From NCBI GenBank assembly GCA_963931865.1, contig OZ007507.1:17543086-17607085 (forward strand): 64,000 nt of DNA. The letters are read 5' to 3'. Position 1 is the stretch's first letter. Each line of letters opens with the position of its first letter. The stretch comes from Axinella damicornis. Taxonomy: Eukaryota > Porifera > Demospongiae > Axinellida > Axinellidae. The notes beneath the pieces were generated by a model. That model was not told where the DNA came from, searched no databases, and saw only the letters and a list, made by a program, of their open reading frames with translations. Position numbers and translations under genes: made by a program. Below are positions 20,249 to 30,356 of the stretch, one piece after another.

Positions 20249-20714
20249 GTGTAATTTATATCTATATTTTGAGGGTTAAGTTCTCCGTCCTTCATTTCAC
20301 CATAGATAATAAACTAGTTTCGTAGTTTGATTTCACTGTTATGTTGATAGCTATAGAGTCAGGGCCATGAGTACAGTAGGCAGTCCAGTAGCTTTCTCCA
20401 GCTCATGGTGATCATTGATTGTGGGGAGCTACAAGGAGCAGGAACGGGTGTGCACTAGAGTGAGTTGGAGTCTCTAGTGCTGACTCAGACTGTCAAGAGT
20501 CTTGGTTCGAATGCCATTAACTAAAGTTCGCCTTAAAAAGATCTTTGCTCTTCCAGAACAATTTAGAGCAATGCTAACTCAAGTGAGTTCAGTGATGATG
20601 TCATATGCCAGGGCCCAGCCTTAATTGTATTGGAGATGCGGCATCTCCTGGGTTATCAAATCAAACATGAATTGTACTGCATGGTGTCACTACTTGCTTG
20701 TTTGCGAATCTCTT
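20249..20714. other. Intergenic spacer, no feature recognised
   Basis: No exon or bounded repeat was identified between the minisatellite and the IGR2 promoter homology. Confidence 0.4.
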
Positions 20715-20870
20715 ATGCAAATTTCCGGATCCCAGGTCGGTTTCGAGCTGAAATCTAGGAATGGGATCGTGACTACAGCTGTCTGCCCCAGCCCCGCCTA
20801 GTCATTATGATCGATTGTGTCCGCGCCGCGAGCTACGTGAATTTTGACACATGGCAAGAGCTATATTATA
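20715..20870 (+). promoter_or_regulatory. IGR2 promoter region, homologous to IGR1 promoter
   Basis: Blocks such as TTTCCGGATCCCA, GAGCTGAAATCTA and CAGCCCCGCCT match the IGR1 upstream region in order. A TATATTATA at 20862-20870 may serve as the TATA element, although the alignment to the IGR1 box is poor. Confidence 0.45.
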
Positions 20871-20915
20871 CATAGATAATAGAGTGTATAGCTGTTCAGT
20901 GAACTGGACGAGCCG

Positions 20916-21069
20916 ATGGATATCTGTTGTGGAGAGGCAGTCGCACTGATAAATTATGCTGATCACCATGGAACCCCAGGCTCTACGGCTCATTGTGTTG
21001 CAATCAAGACCCTGCTCCTCGCTCTTCTACTGCAGTCTTCAGTAGCGAGTGCTCCGTACCCTAGGCCTG
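20916..21069 (+). CDS. IGR2 exon 1: signal peptide with shifted start
   Basis: The position of the IGR1 start is conserved as an ATG, but a one-base deletion after CGGCTC puts it out of frame. An upstream ATG at 20916 opens the correct frame through AIKTLLLALLLQSSVASA and the G|GTAAGT donor. The resulting signal peptide has an unusually long N-region of about 31 residues. Confidence 0.6.
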
Positions 21070-24000
21070 GTAAGTTACAGCTCTATAGACTGTGTATAAA
21101 CTGGTTGATATTATCTACTCGTAAATCATACACTCAGATTCATAGATAATTTGTGGCTGCAAATTGGCTCGATACCGAGTGCGCTAGCAACCATCCCTGT
21201 ACATTTGCGCTGTTACACAGGTACGCAATGCCAATGGGACGGCTGTAGTCCCATTCCTACAAATCATAGACGTCAACTTGATCTAGGGCAAAGACTGGGA
21301 TCTGGGAGGGATGTTCCTCTATGTAAAATTACCCTATCAGGTTTATTTCAGGTAATTGAAAGTTGTAGGATAATTTAGTAATTCGCCATTACTGTCACTG
21401 GTATTAATCTCCTAGCACACTTGATTCAAGGCAGTTGTCCTCGGATAGTACATAGAATGCATAGCACATAGGTGTTGCCCAATTATGCTTTTTCCAGCCT
21501 ATTATGCTAAATAATTAGTAGAGGTTGCCAAGGCCAAAGGTCAAACCTTTTTGAATATTACATAGCATAGCTGTGCAAATTATGACCGCCTATTAATGCT
21601 TGCATACTTCTTTATGTACCTATTTACCTATTATGCTCAACTTATGGTGGCATAGGTTGTTCCTATAGTAGCCATCCAAGGAGGGAAAGAGGTAGCCTCG
21701 TTCCCAGTCCCACGCCCAGCTTTTCGTCGCTTGCAGTACAGTAAAGCAGGGAGGGCCTGGTCCATTTCCTCATGTGAGTGACGTCAAAGGTAGAAAGACG
21801 GTAGAAAGACCAAAATGAACGTGGGCGTACGTGGGTCTCAGAACAGCAAGAAGAGCGATGGTACCAGGTAACATACCACACGTATCTGGCTAGCGGGGAG
21901 CGACTGTCATACTCACCGAGCGTTGAACGTGTAGATGGTTGAATAACACGCAAAACTTTGCATTAATTTTGTCGATTATGTCATGCTCGAGCTCACGTGA
22001 GGAAATGTACCAGGCCCTCCCCGCTTTACCGTACTGCAAAGCGACGAAAAGCTGGGCGTGGGACTGGGAACAAGGCTAGGAAAGAGGTATGAAGAGTTCT
22101 AGTCTCGGAACCAGACTCCCAACCCAAAGGGGGAGGGGATTCTGGTACAGTTGCATACATGGCAATTTGCAGTCCGCGGAATTTCGGTGGCGCGAGTGGT
22201 TGATTGCTATGTAATTGGGTTGTGACATGTCACAGGTGGCTGAGTGTAGAGACAGTGAATTGATAGTAACTCGGTTATTCATCTAGCACCTCCTTGAGAG
22301 CCACCAGCTCACCTTTAATTGGCACTTAGGAATCCTCATGCAAGCTGTATGGCTTTCTGTATGCAACTGTACCAGACTCCCCCTCCCCTTTGGGTTGGGA
22401 GTCTGGTTCCGAGACTAGAAAAGTTCCTGAGTGTCAGTGAGGTCACAATGCTTGTAGGAAGTTTGAGGTAGTACGTTGTTGGCACCAGTCTAGCTTGGTC
22501 TGGTACCGATTGTCAACTAAAATTTCAGCCCTTCCCTTCTGGTCTTGTTTTGCTTTGTCTTTTGCACGTTTGATACCGTCTCAGCCTTGTTCCCCGTTAA
22601 TGCGTCCGTCCTGCCATTGAGTGTAAAACGCCATCGAGTATGAGTTGACGTCGGAAGTGTAATGTTTTGTACGTTATATGTATTGCGCCTGACTTATGTT
22701 ATGGAAGACAAATCGACACAACCAGCAATAACCACTGCTCGACTACGACTAGTGTGGGGCTCGCTCACGCTCGCCCAACAACTCCGTGGCATCGTAGTTC
22801 AAACCTTGACGGTGGTTTATGATCAGACTGCAATTGTGGGGCACAGATTTCTTCTCGCTGTGAGGTGGGATGCCTCCTACCATAAATGGGGCCCATGTTC
22901 ACAGTGGGGGCCTCATTGTCGTGACGTGATAGTGCCAAAGAGACTCTGTTCACATGGGGCCCCTAAAATGTTACTAGGAATACGTATCCGCATCATGCCT
23001 CACGTGCCACATGCGTATGTGTGACCTGACCACATGTTTACGAGTATCTGAAATGATCCAGAGTTTGAGAGTTTGAGAGTGTGGAGCTGAGACGATTACG
23101 TTCACTGTTTGACTCCATGTATAGCCGCTCCTAGCCTCTGGCTATGCGAGACCATTGTGAAGTTGCGGTATAGATGTTGACTGCACTCACCGTATGTAGC
23201 TGCTCAAGCTCCGCAAGCCCTGGAAGCACCGTGCTCATCCACTGATCTGAGTCTCAAGGTTGTAAATCCCTCACCGTCGAGCCCTCACTGAAAATACAAC
23301 TCAATTGGCCAGAAGGAAACCCGCAACATTCCTAAGCGTTATCAATTTTCCGGAGCGCATGCGCAACAGGTACTGGTACATACCTACATACAGTTATAGT
23401 TCCCCCATTCAGTGCCTCACGCAGCCACGCTAATGCACTCATGGAATAGCTGGTGTGTAAACACCAAATGGGGTAATTGTAAAGTGGTTTACATAGCTGT
23501 GACCCTGAAAGCTCACAGCAGCGGTATCACAAACCACATAATACGTCCAAGCTAGCTTAGTTAGACCCTTTGTGTCAACAAGGCTCTCACCACTCCAGCA
23601 GTAAACAGTTAGGCATCATGTATAATTCTTGCTGGCATGATTGTACTGACATAGTCTTAATTAGCCCCAGCACGGATTGCTTCCAGTTCCCTGTGCATGA
23701 TACTGGAAGGAAATCTGTACTGCATGGGGTTGGTTTGGGTCTGCGGCTGAGAATGGTACCCCGCACTGCTCCATGTCTGTCAGAACAATGGCTACCCAAC
23801 CCCCTCAATATTCAGGATTTTGTCCGACAGTTTGTGACTTGGAGCTTTATGACTCAGTTTTGGGAGGGATCATAGCTACGTTGTACCCTCAAGTTACTTG
23901 CTTCACTGATACCGTATAGCGCCAAATTTTAGAGGGACATAATTTTCGCGGATTGGTCTTTTACAAAATTTTGCTGAAATAACTTTCGCAGATTGAGGGT

Positions 24001-27000
24001 TCTGGTTAGCCACGCCCAGTCCGATGCGGCCGCTGCCGCCGCACGCAACTAACCATTCGTATTAGTTGTGACATAGCTTCATCCCCAGGCCTCCGCCCAG
24101 ATTTTATCTCGCAACCATGGGGATTAAGGTAGGAAGCACGGCATCGGCGAAATCGCGCAATTTTGCTCATGAATAATTAATGAGATGACGTCACTCGCAT
24201 ACAGTTATTTAGAGTTATTCATCTGTTTACGTTTTCCCATGGCGGCAACCGGAATAAACAAGGGGGGCTTCTCTCTTTGATGCGGCTAGCGGCCCTTTCG
24301 AGTTTCAAATCGGTACTCTGATGTGGCCGTGCGGTACCTTGAAGATTTGTTTGAACACTTTTTTTTTTTTTTAAGTAAAGAGCTATTCTGGCTTATTGAA
24401 TGTAGCGATGGGCTATCTGAGTGTGAATAGCTAGGTGGAGTGAGCAGGAATGTTTGTGGGTCTGCTGAAGTGGCCGAAGAACAGCCTGGAAAGTGAACAG
24501 CCTCCGACAGCTTCCTGGCCAAGGTACTCTAGAGAGTTGACCTCTCGGCATTACAGGCCCCGCCCATTTTCGTGTTAGGGCGAATTTGGCTGGTTTGGTA
24601 GCTGGACTGGGCTGGTGAGAGGGAGTAGATGTGTGGCCAAAACTCTGTAACCGAGAGGTGAACGTGGAAAAGCATCCCTAGTTTTGCAAGGGGTAGGTTG
24701 ACCTTTTGGAAACTGGCCTTGGCTTGAGTCGGTTTTAGTTGGTGTGCGTGGAATTTTTTTGAAAGCCTAGGGTAGCCAAACCTCTGTTTTTGAGGGTGGC
24801 AGTGAGTTTTGGGCTGTAGCCTGCAAGTGAGGAGAGCAGGTGGTAAATCCATCCGTAGTTTTTGGGCCTGTTGTGTGTGTGTATTGATGATGGGGTCAGA
24901 GTGTGGGTGGGGCCTTGGAGAGGGTCCAAATTTTTAGTTTTGTAGAGGGCCTTAAAATTGAGTTTTAGGGCATTTTCAAGCAGAGGGAGCAGTTTGATGC
25001 AAAGTATTGCTGAAACTTGTGTACGCTTTGATGCTGCCCATTTATCCATCAACTTGGTTTCGGAGATCGCGGTACCCATGTTTACTACCTTAAGGGCCAT
25101 CTGAAGGCTTTAATTAGGCTAGTGCAATGACGAATCCTAACACTGGAGTTTGGCGTAACTCTGTAGATCCTAGCCCTATGAATATCATTAACCCTGATCC
25201 GGGGTTAGGGTGATCCCACTAACCTTGGTGTGCCTATGAATCTCATTAAAACCCAGTGGGCATGGGATAGAACCCAGTCTTTCTGTCTGCTCATGAATAA
25301 TAATGAGTTGGGATTAGATAGCTCCATGCTGTCAGCTGTCCAATGGGAGGGTTGGCTTATGTTGATGCTCATGAATATCATTAGTGACCACCTGTCAGAT
25401 CTTTGGTGGTGTAGCATGGGGTTGAAAGCATTGTGTGTTGTGTGATGCATTATTCGTAAATTCACCCTGAGACTCCACTCTCTCCTAACCCTGACAACCA
25501 GGGATCATGAATATCATTAGCCCTAAATTGGGACTCATGACTGGTATTGTTGTCCAAATTGACGTCAATGAATCTCATTAAAGCCTTCAGCTTTGGCTGA
25601 GATTCAGCTTGTCTGTCAGCTTCATGAATAAGTAATGAGCCATTTTCAGGTAGCCGTGTGTAGCAATCGTGAGCAAGATTGCCTTTAGTTTGCTGTTTGG
25701 AGGGAAGTTTGGCTTGTGTTGACTCTCATGAATATCATTAGTGATGTGCTTTCAGTTCCCATGTAGTGTGGTTTGGGTTGAAGTGAAGGCTAGTAAGCTG
25801 GAATATTCATGAGTTTTAGTTAGGGGTTTGGGTTAAGGTAGGAAGCACGGCATCGGCGAAATCGCGCAATTTTGCTCATGAATAATTAATGAGATGACGT
25901 CACTTGCATACGGTTATTTAGAGTTATTCATCTGTTTACGTTTTCCCATGGCGGCAACCGGAATAAACAAGGGGAGCTTCTCTCTTTGATGCGGCTAGCG
26001 GCCCTTTCGAGTTTCAAATCGGTACTCTGATGTGGCCGTGCAGTACCTTGAAGATTTGTTTGAACACTCTTTTTTTTTCTTCTTTTTTTTTTTTAAGTAA
26101 AGAGCTATTCTGGCTTATTGAATGTAGCGATGGGCTATCTGAGTGTGAATAGCTAGGTGGAGTGAGCAGGAATGTTTGTGGGTCTGCTGAAGTGGCCGAA
26201 GAACAGCCTGGAAAGTGAACAGCCTCCGACAGCTTCCTGGCCAAGGTACTCTAGAGAGTTGACCTTTCGGCATTGCAGCCCCCGCCCATTTTTGTGTTAG
26301 GGCGAATTTGGCTGGTTTGGTAGCTGGACTGGGCTGGTGAGAGGGAGTATGTGTGGCCAAAACTCGGTAACCGAGAGGTGAACGTGGAAAAGCATCCCTA
26401 GTTTTGCAGGGGGTAGGTTGACCTTTTGGAAACTGGCCTTGGCTTGAGTCGGTTTTAGTTGGTGTGCGTGGAATTTTTTTTGAAAGCCTAGGGTAGCCAA
26501 ACCTCTGTTTTTGAGGGTGGCAGTGAGTTTTGGGCTGTAGCCTGCAAGTGAGGAGAGCAGGTGGTAAATCCATCGGTAGTTTTTGGGCCTGTTGTGTGTG
26601 TGTATTGATGATGGGGTCAGAGTGTGGGTGGGGCCTTGGAGAGGGTCCAAATTTTCAGTTTCGTAGAGGGCCTTAAAATTGAGTTTTAGGGCATTTTCAA
26701 GCAGAGGGAGCAGTTTGATGCAAAGTATTGCTGAAACTTGTGTACGCTTTGATGCTGCCCATTTATCCATCAACTTGGTTTCGGAGATCGCGGTACCCAT
26801 GTTTACTACCTTAATTGGCGATTTTCTCCACGGCTGCAAGATAAAATCTGGGCGGAGGCCTGGGAACGAGGCTAGTTGTGACACATGTACGTGCTGAAAC
26901 AAGCTGAGTTTGGTAACCGAAACGTTCGTGGGTACCACGTGCACCAAGACAGCTGGGATGCAACTTTTGGGGAACAGTTACCTCAATGTAAGAGAGAGCC

Positions 27001-29459
27001 TGAGAACCGCAAGGATCTCTTTGATCGCCGTGGCAGTGGTAAGACCATCTGTCATGTGCCAAAGAGTGTGTGCTCCATGTGTCTGCTGTGTGGTGGTACA
27101 ATTCACTGTCGAGTGATAGCCTCTAGGCGCTACTAGTAAGAAAAAATTTGTGAGCTTAATTTTCGCGTTCTGAGATGAATCCGCGAAAACCACGAAAATT
27201 ATGCACCTCGAAAATTTGGCGCTGTACGGTATGTAACTTGAGGTTTGTGAGGCCCACACCTTCGGACACTGTAGTATGTCAGCTTTGTTCCCGGACTACT
27301 GTACTGCAAGTGATGAAACCTGGGCGGGGCCTTAGAACAAGGCTTGGTATCATGTTCTATCCATAGGCATGTGGACATACGTCGGACCCGTCTTCTCACA
27401 TGATTAACTACTACAGCAGGGACTGTCGGTTTGACCTCGCTCCTGCAAATTGATGTCCGATATTAAGTAGTGTCCGTTGATGGTCTTATTTTAATTCTCA
27501 TTGTTCAAGATTGTTCCTACATGTGTGTACACTAATTGAGTATTTTTGCTGAAGCACATTCGCTCATCATCAGCTTCCCCCCCTTTGCAGTCCTCACCCC
27601 CCTGCACTACGTTGCCTACCAGGGACAACCGGATGTGAGGTTTCACTGCTCTGCAGCCAATGCTTCTGAATTCTGTTGGAACATCTATGATGATACATTT
27701 GCGAGTAGCGATCCAACGATGGGAATTAGTTTTGAAATGGACCATTTGGGATCAAACTTAACCATCTCGCCTCTGCCTATGATCAGCAGCACTTGCGTAC
27801 AATGCAGAGCCAAGTACGATTTATTTGATTGTATTGTGCAAAGTGATGAGGCCATATTACAAATGCAAGGTCAGTCGGCCAATGTCAATTACTCTGAACT
27901 ACCTTTATGATGTATATGTCTTATTCTGCAGGTACACTGGACGAGTGTCGTAACCTGACTATCACCTCACTTGGTACCTACCACCAGAGTCTTACGTGGG
28001 ATCCTCCACCAACCCTCAACATCACTGCAGTGGAGCCGGATATATCTGGCTATGTCGTGTGTGACAATATCAGAACCCAGTGTACACATATAGACACGAG
28101 GGAGGCTGGTGGTGATTCTCACAACATGCTGCAGTACGTGTTTCCGAATGTGAGAACCGGCGTCAACTTCACGGTCACGGCAGTCAACATTGTGGGAGAT
28201 GGCGAGGTTTCCAGCGTGGTGTATCAACAATGCCAAAGTTCAGATGAGTGTAAGTTTATTCCCTGCATTGCACTCTCTGCTGCTTATGTATACCAGCCCC
28301 CAACTCCATAGTGCTTATTAATTTTATTAGTGGGTCTTGCATCAGGGCTGGCGGAAGCAATTTGGGTTTGGTACAGCAAAATGGGATATGTCCACTGCCA
28401 AAGGCAGTGTGTAGAGGCGTGTAGTGCTGATCTGTATATATCGCGCGAAGCGCGGAAATTTTTTTTCACAGTCATTTTTCAGTTGCCTGGATGGGTTCTC
28501 GTAGCACCTTCGTGCTTTGCACTGCACTGCCACTGCTGTCTGGTTTCCGTGCAATCCGTGACTGTCTCACTCTCGACGTGGAAAGGAAATGTACGCTGCG
28601 CTGGTAGCCCACGCCTACTAATTATAAGCGGCGACGAGTGTTTCGCTGCTGTTATTCCACTTCCTGGCTCCACCCCTTTCTAAATCGCACGTGGTAGTCA
28701 GCACGTAGTTGTTTGCCATCGTACTCAACAAGCGCCCGACATGTGTCCAGTTTTGCTGCATTGCAACTGGACTCGTAAACAGACTTTCCCTCGAGCCTGG
28801 TCCCCAGTACGTAGCTATGTATCCACGGAGGAGGACGCTCAGTGCCGCCTGATGTTCAGCAAGTACCATGGTTTGTCAAAACATTGGTCCGGCAGTTGCC
28901 GGGTCTGCCGGACCTGTTCCGCCGCCCCTGTGCATGTAGTTCATCAGTCTACCTTATACGTAAGTAAGTTGATTTCTGGGCTAGTGAGCTTGAACCTTGC
29001 CAAGGTAAGTTTATTCCTCTGCATATACCAGCCCCCAACTCTATAGCATTGAGAATGGCTTATTACTTAGTGGGTCTTGTACGTTAGTTAGTTCAGGTGA
29101 TTTCTGGGCGAGTGAGCATGGCTATGTAATCGCAGCACCCATGCGTGTACCTGTCTCACCAAGTTGGATGGCAATCCTCTATGAAATCATGAAGACGGTA
29201 GCGCATACCAGATTGCCTATCTGCTGAGTTTGAACTGTCTACTGGTGTGTATGTTGACATGGCTATTGTTGTTTTCGCCCAGCATCTCAGTTCACAATAG
29301 TGGAGGGACCTGCTGGGCTGTTTCCTGCTGAAGACCTGTCTGCTGTGGTCTCCTTTGACTCTGAGGGTTCACCCTCTCCGTCCTTCGCAGTGAACCTGGT
29401 GGTAGGCAGTCCACAACTTAAGCCAGCCTCTTTAGCTGTGTTAAGAACCAGTACTGTAG
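20916..29459 (+). CDS. IGR2: partial tandem copy of IGR1 (4 exons)
   Basis: Exons are 20916-21069, 27591-27869, 27932-28249 and 29283-29459, all ending in phase 1 as in IGR1. They encode a signal peptide, Ig-like domain, FN3-like domain and the start of the next module, about 309 residues. No counterparts of the IGR1 transmembrane or tail exons were found before the 200-N gap at 30357. The copy may therefore be truncated, continue in missing sequence, or make a secreted product by reading into intron 4, where TAG follows at 29465-29467. Intron 1 has grown to 6.5 kb by transposon insertions. Pseudogene status cannot be excluded, but all four exons are open. Confidence 0.6.
21070..21692. other. 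IGR2 intron 1, first part
   Basis: AT-rich sequence with scattered TATTATGCT words; no exon was recognised. Confidence 0.4.
21693..22078. mobile_element. TIR element with TAGCCTCGTTCCCAG ends and 9-bp TSD
   Basis: This 386-bp element has TIRs of about 75 bases (TAGCCTCGTTCCCAGTCCCA at the left). The target duplication GGAAAGAGG is exact at 21684-21692 and 22079-22087. Confidence 0.85.
22100..22417. mobile_element. TIR element with TAGTCTCGGAACCAGACTCC ends
   Basis: This 318-bp element lies 22 bases after the previous one. TIRs exceed 50 bases. The flanks GAAGAGTTC (22091-22099) and GAAAAGTTC (22418-22426) form a 9-bp duplication with one mismatch, matching the preceding family. Confidence 0.8.
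22735..22780. repeat. Half copy of the GGGCGAGCGTGAGCGAG element end
   Basis: The segment CTCGACTACGACTAGTGTG and the following CTCGCTCACGCTCGCC match 18696-18741 almost exactly. Confidence 0.65.
22781..23887. other. IGR2 intron 1, middle part
   Basis: No exon, RNA gene or bounded repeat was recognised in this stretch. Confidence 0.4.
24124..25093. mobile_element. TTAA-bounded unit, copy 1
   Basis: The 970-bp unit begins TTAAGGTAG and ends CTACCTTAA, a short inverted repeat including TTAA on both sides as in piggyBac-type insertions. It is nearly identical to 25833-26814. Minus-strand frames of 78-121 codons exist but match no family I know. Confidence 0.7.
25178..25740. repeat. Array of ATGAATATCATTA motifs in a duplicated spacer
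   Basis: Near-palindromic ATGAATNTCATTA or ATGAATAANNAATGAG words occur at 25178, 25236, 25293, 25371 and again at 25507, 25568, 25624, 25728. The second set repeats the order and spacing of the first with an offset of about 330 bases, so the spacer is an old internal duplication. Confidence 0.8.
25833..26814. mobile_element. TTAA-bounded unit, copy 2
   Basis: The 982-bp direct copy of 24124-25093 has the same TTAAGGTAG and CTACCTTAA ends. Differences are a handful of substitutions and length changes in T runs. Confidence 0.7.
26915..27136 (+). pseudogene. HIRAN-like domain fragment of a transposon-borne gene
   Basis: The frame contains VRGYHVHQDSWDATFGE, REPENRKDLFD, GKTICHVPKS and GGTIHCRV, matching the order of motifs in HIRAN-like proteins that are abundant in cnidarian and sponge genomes (from memory of the family). 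The N-terminal start is unclear, the middle appears to have lost residues, and the frame ends after RRY. It sits inside the outer element's right arm. Confidence 0.5.
27591..27869 (+). CDS. IGR2 exon 2: Ig-like domain
   Basis: The acceptor CTTTGCAG|TC and donor CAAG|GTCAGT are at the same sites as in IGR1, phase 1-1. The start (VLTPLHYVAYQGQP, VRFHCSA) and NLTIS are shared with IGR1, but the central and later strands are very different and include extra cysteines (STCVQC, FDC). It is 18 bases shorter than the IGR1 exon. Confidence 0.75.
27932..28249 (+). CDS. IGR2 exon 3: FN3-like domain
   Basis: This phase 1-1 exon of 318 bases, identical in length to IGR1 exon 3, retains LTWDPPPTLNITAVEPDISG and NFTVTAVNIVGDGE. 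It ends GAGT|GTAAGT. Confidence 0.8.
28325..28680. mobile_element. Degenerate element related to 59985-60345
   Basis: The block with CGCGCGAAGCGCGGAAATTT and CTCGTAGCACCTTCG matches the 60150-60300 region in inverse orientation. It carries no intact gene. Confidence 0.5.
28681..29282. other. End of IGR2 intron 3 with duplicated donor-side sequence
   Basis: The first bases of this intron (GTAAGTTTATTCCCTGCAT and the following TATACCAGCCCCCAACTC) recur at 29005-29045 in altered form. This suggests an internal duplication; no complete extra exon was found. Confidence 0.4.
29283..29459 (+). CDS. IGR2 exon 4: partial beta-sandwich module
   Basis: This phase 1-1 exon (TTCGCCCAG|CA to TGTAG|GTAACT) shares AEDLSAVVSFDSEG with IGR1 exon 4. 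Reading through the donor gives two more codons and TAG at 29465-29467. Confidence 0.65.
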
Positions 29460-29933
29460 GTAACTAGGGTGGAATACTTACCCTGCGTGTCATCCAGTCT
29501 AAGATCCATACTGTGTAGCAATCGTTTATGCCTGTAGATCATGCAATTCATTTTTTCACGCATGTCTGACAGACAGACAGACAGACAGACAGACAGATGA
29601 CTGACAGATGACGGATTGCTTAACCCTGCTTCGCACATGCACGCACTGGGTAATAAGCTTCCCTACACTGTCCAAGATGCTTAGTAACTTTACCTCTGCC
29701 TGTGGTAGTGCCATGCAGTATGGATGCGATCTTCCTGCCTTGAATTTGGCCATTAGCTTGGAATGTGGTTTTCCCCCAGTCTTTCCAAAGAGACGGCCCT
29801 CCCACCGTCCAACCCTCAACCCCTCCCCCAACACAAACTGGTTTGCTAGTAACTATTGCCATGGAAACAGACTTACTTAGCAACTGTTGCCATGGCAGCA
29901 GACGTACTTCTATTTTCTTGCCAATGTTTACCG

Positions 29934-30342
29934 ACAGGAGCTTATGAGCGGTGAAGCCGCGAAGGAGCGTGCAACTACCGCATACGCCCGAGTGCCGTCG
30001 AAATCCAAATTATTAGCTAGCGAACTTCCAAATATGGAAACCTGTTCTTCAATTTAGCGTCATAATGACGACATAAAAACCCACGTGTTCTGTGGTAGCG
30101 ATGTGAGAAGTTTGACACTCGCTCAGTGGAGCGCCTTTGACCTAGCCGCAGTGAAATGGCCAAGCGAACGGGTGACAGTGAAAGCGATTTGCCACAAAAA
30201 CGTTGTAGATTTGAAGATCCCGGGACCCCTCACTGTTTGAAGACGCCTTCCTCTTCATCACCAAAACGGAAATACGTAAGTAATTAGGATTTGGACGAAC
30301 CGGAGTTACACGCTCCTTCGCGGCTTCGCTCCTGTTACCGAG
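29934..30342. mobile_element. Short TIR element with ACAGGAGC..AAGCCGCGAAGGAGCG ends
   Basis: The left end ACAGGAGCTTATGAGCG is followed by GAAGCCGCGAAGGAGCGTG; the right end is the inverse (ACGCTCCTTCGCGGCTTCGC and TCCTGT). TACCG flanks both sides. A hairpin with the same left end occurs at 13589. The gap begins 15 bases later. Confidence 0.6.
30156..30275 (+). CDS. Candidate first coding exon inside the TIR element
   Basis: ATG at 30156 opens 40 codons up to a clean donor, AATAC|GTAAGT. The peptide is hydrophilic with basic clusters (MAKRTGD, LPQKRCRFED, SSSSPKRKY), like the leader of a nuclear protein. It is probably a transposase exon left in a deleted element. Confidence 0.35.
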
Positions 30343-30356
30343 TATCTTTGATCTCT

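Larger units (their letters stand above)
24074..26874. mobile_element. Nested TIR element (2.8 kb) with 9-bp TSD
   Basis: TIRs of about 47 bases start TAGCYTCRTYCCCAGGCCTC and include CGCCCAGATTTTATC. The duplication GTTGTGACA is exact at 24065-24073 and 26875-26883. The terminal motif is that of the 17458 and 21693 elements. The interior is two direct copies of a TTAA-bounded unit and a spacer. Confidence 0.85.
23888..27243. mobile_element. Outer TIR element with ACCGTATAGCGCCAAATTTT ends
   Basis: The left end at 23911 and the right end at 27230 are inverted (CCGTAYAGCGCCAAATTTT, then an AATTTTCGCGGATT block), and a CCTCAAGTTAC word extends both ends. Inside are a HIRAN-like fragment and a complete second element. 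This is the outer layer of a nest. Confidence 0.65.

Noticed and set aside
19903..20325. Pro/His-rich and Gly/Trp-rich frames of about 100-130 codons
   Set aside because: All derive from the 26-base G-rich minisatellite.
24529..25100. Minus-strand frames conserved between the two TTAA units
   Set aside because: Conservation follows from recent duplication of the whole unit; frame lengths differ between copies and no domain is recognisable.
24124..26947. Two long direct repeats that look like LTRs of a retrotransposon
   Set aside because: The repeats begin and end with TTAAGGTAG/CTACCTTAA inverted ends, not TG..CA, and no primer-binding site, polypurine tract or pol gene lies between them.
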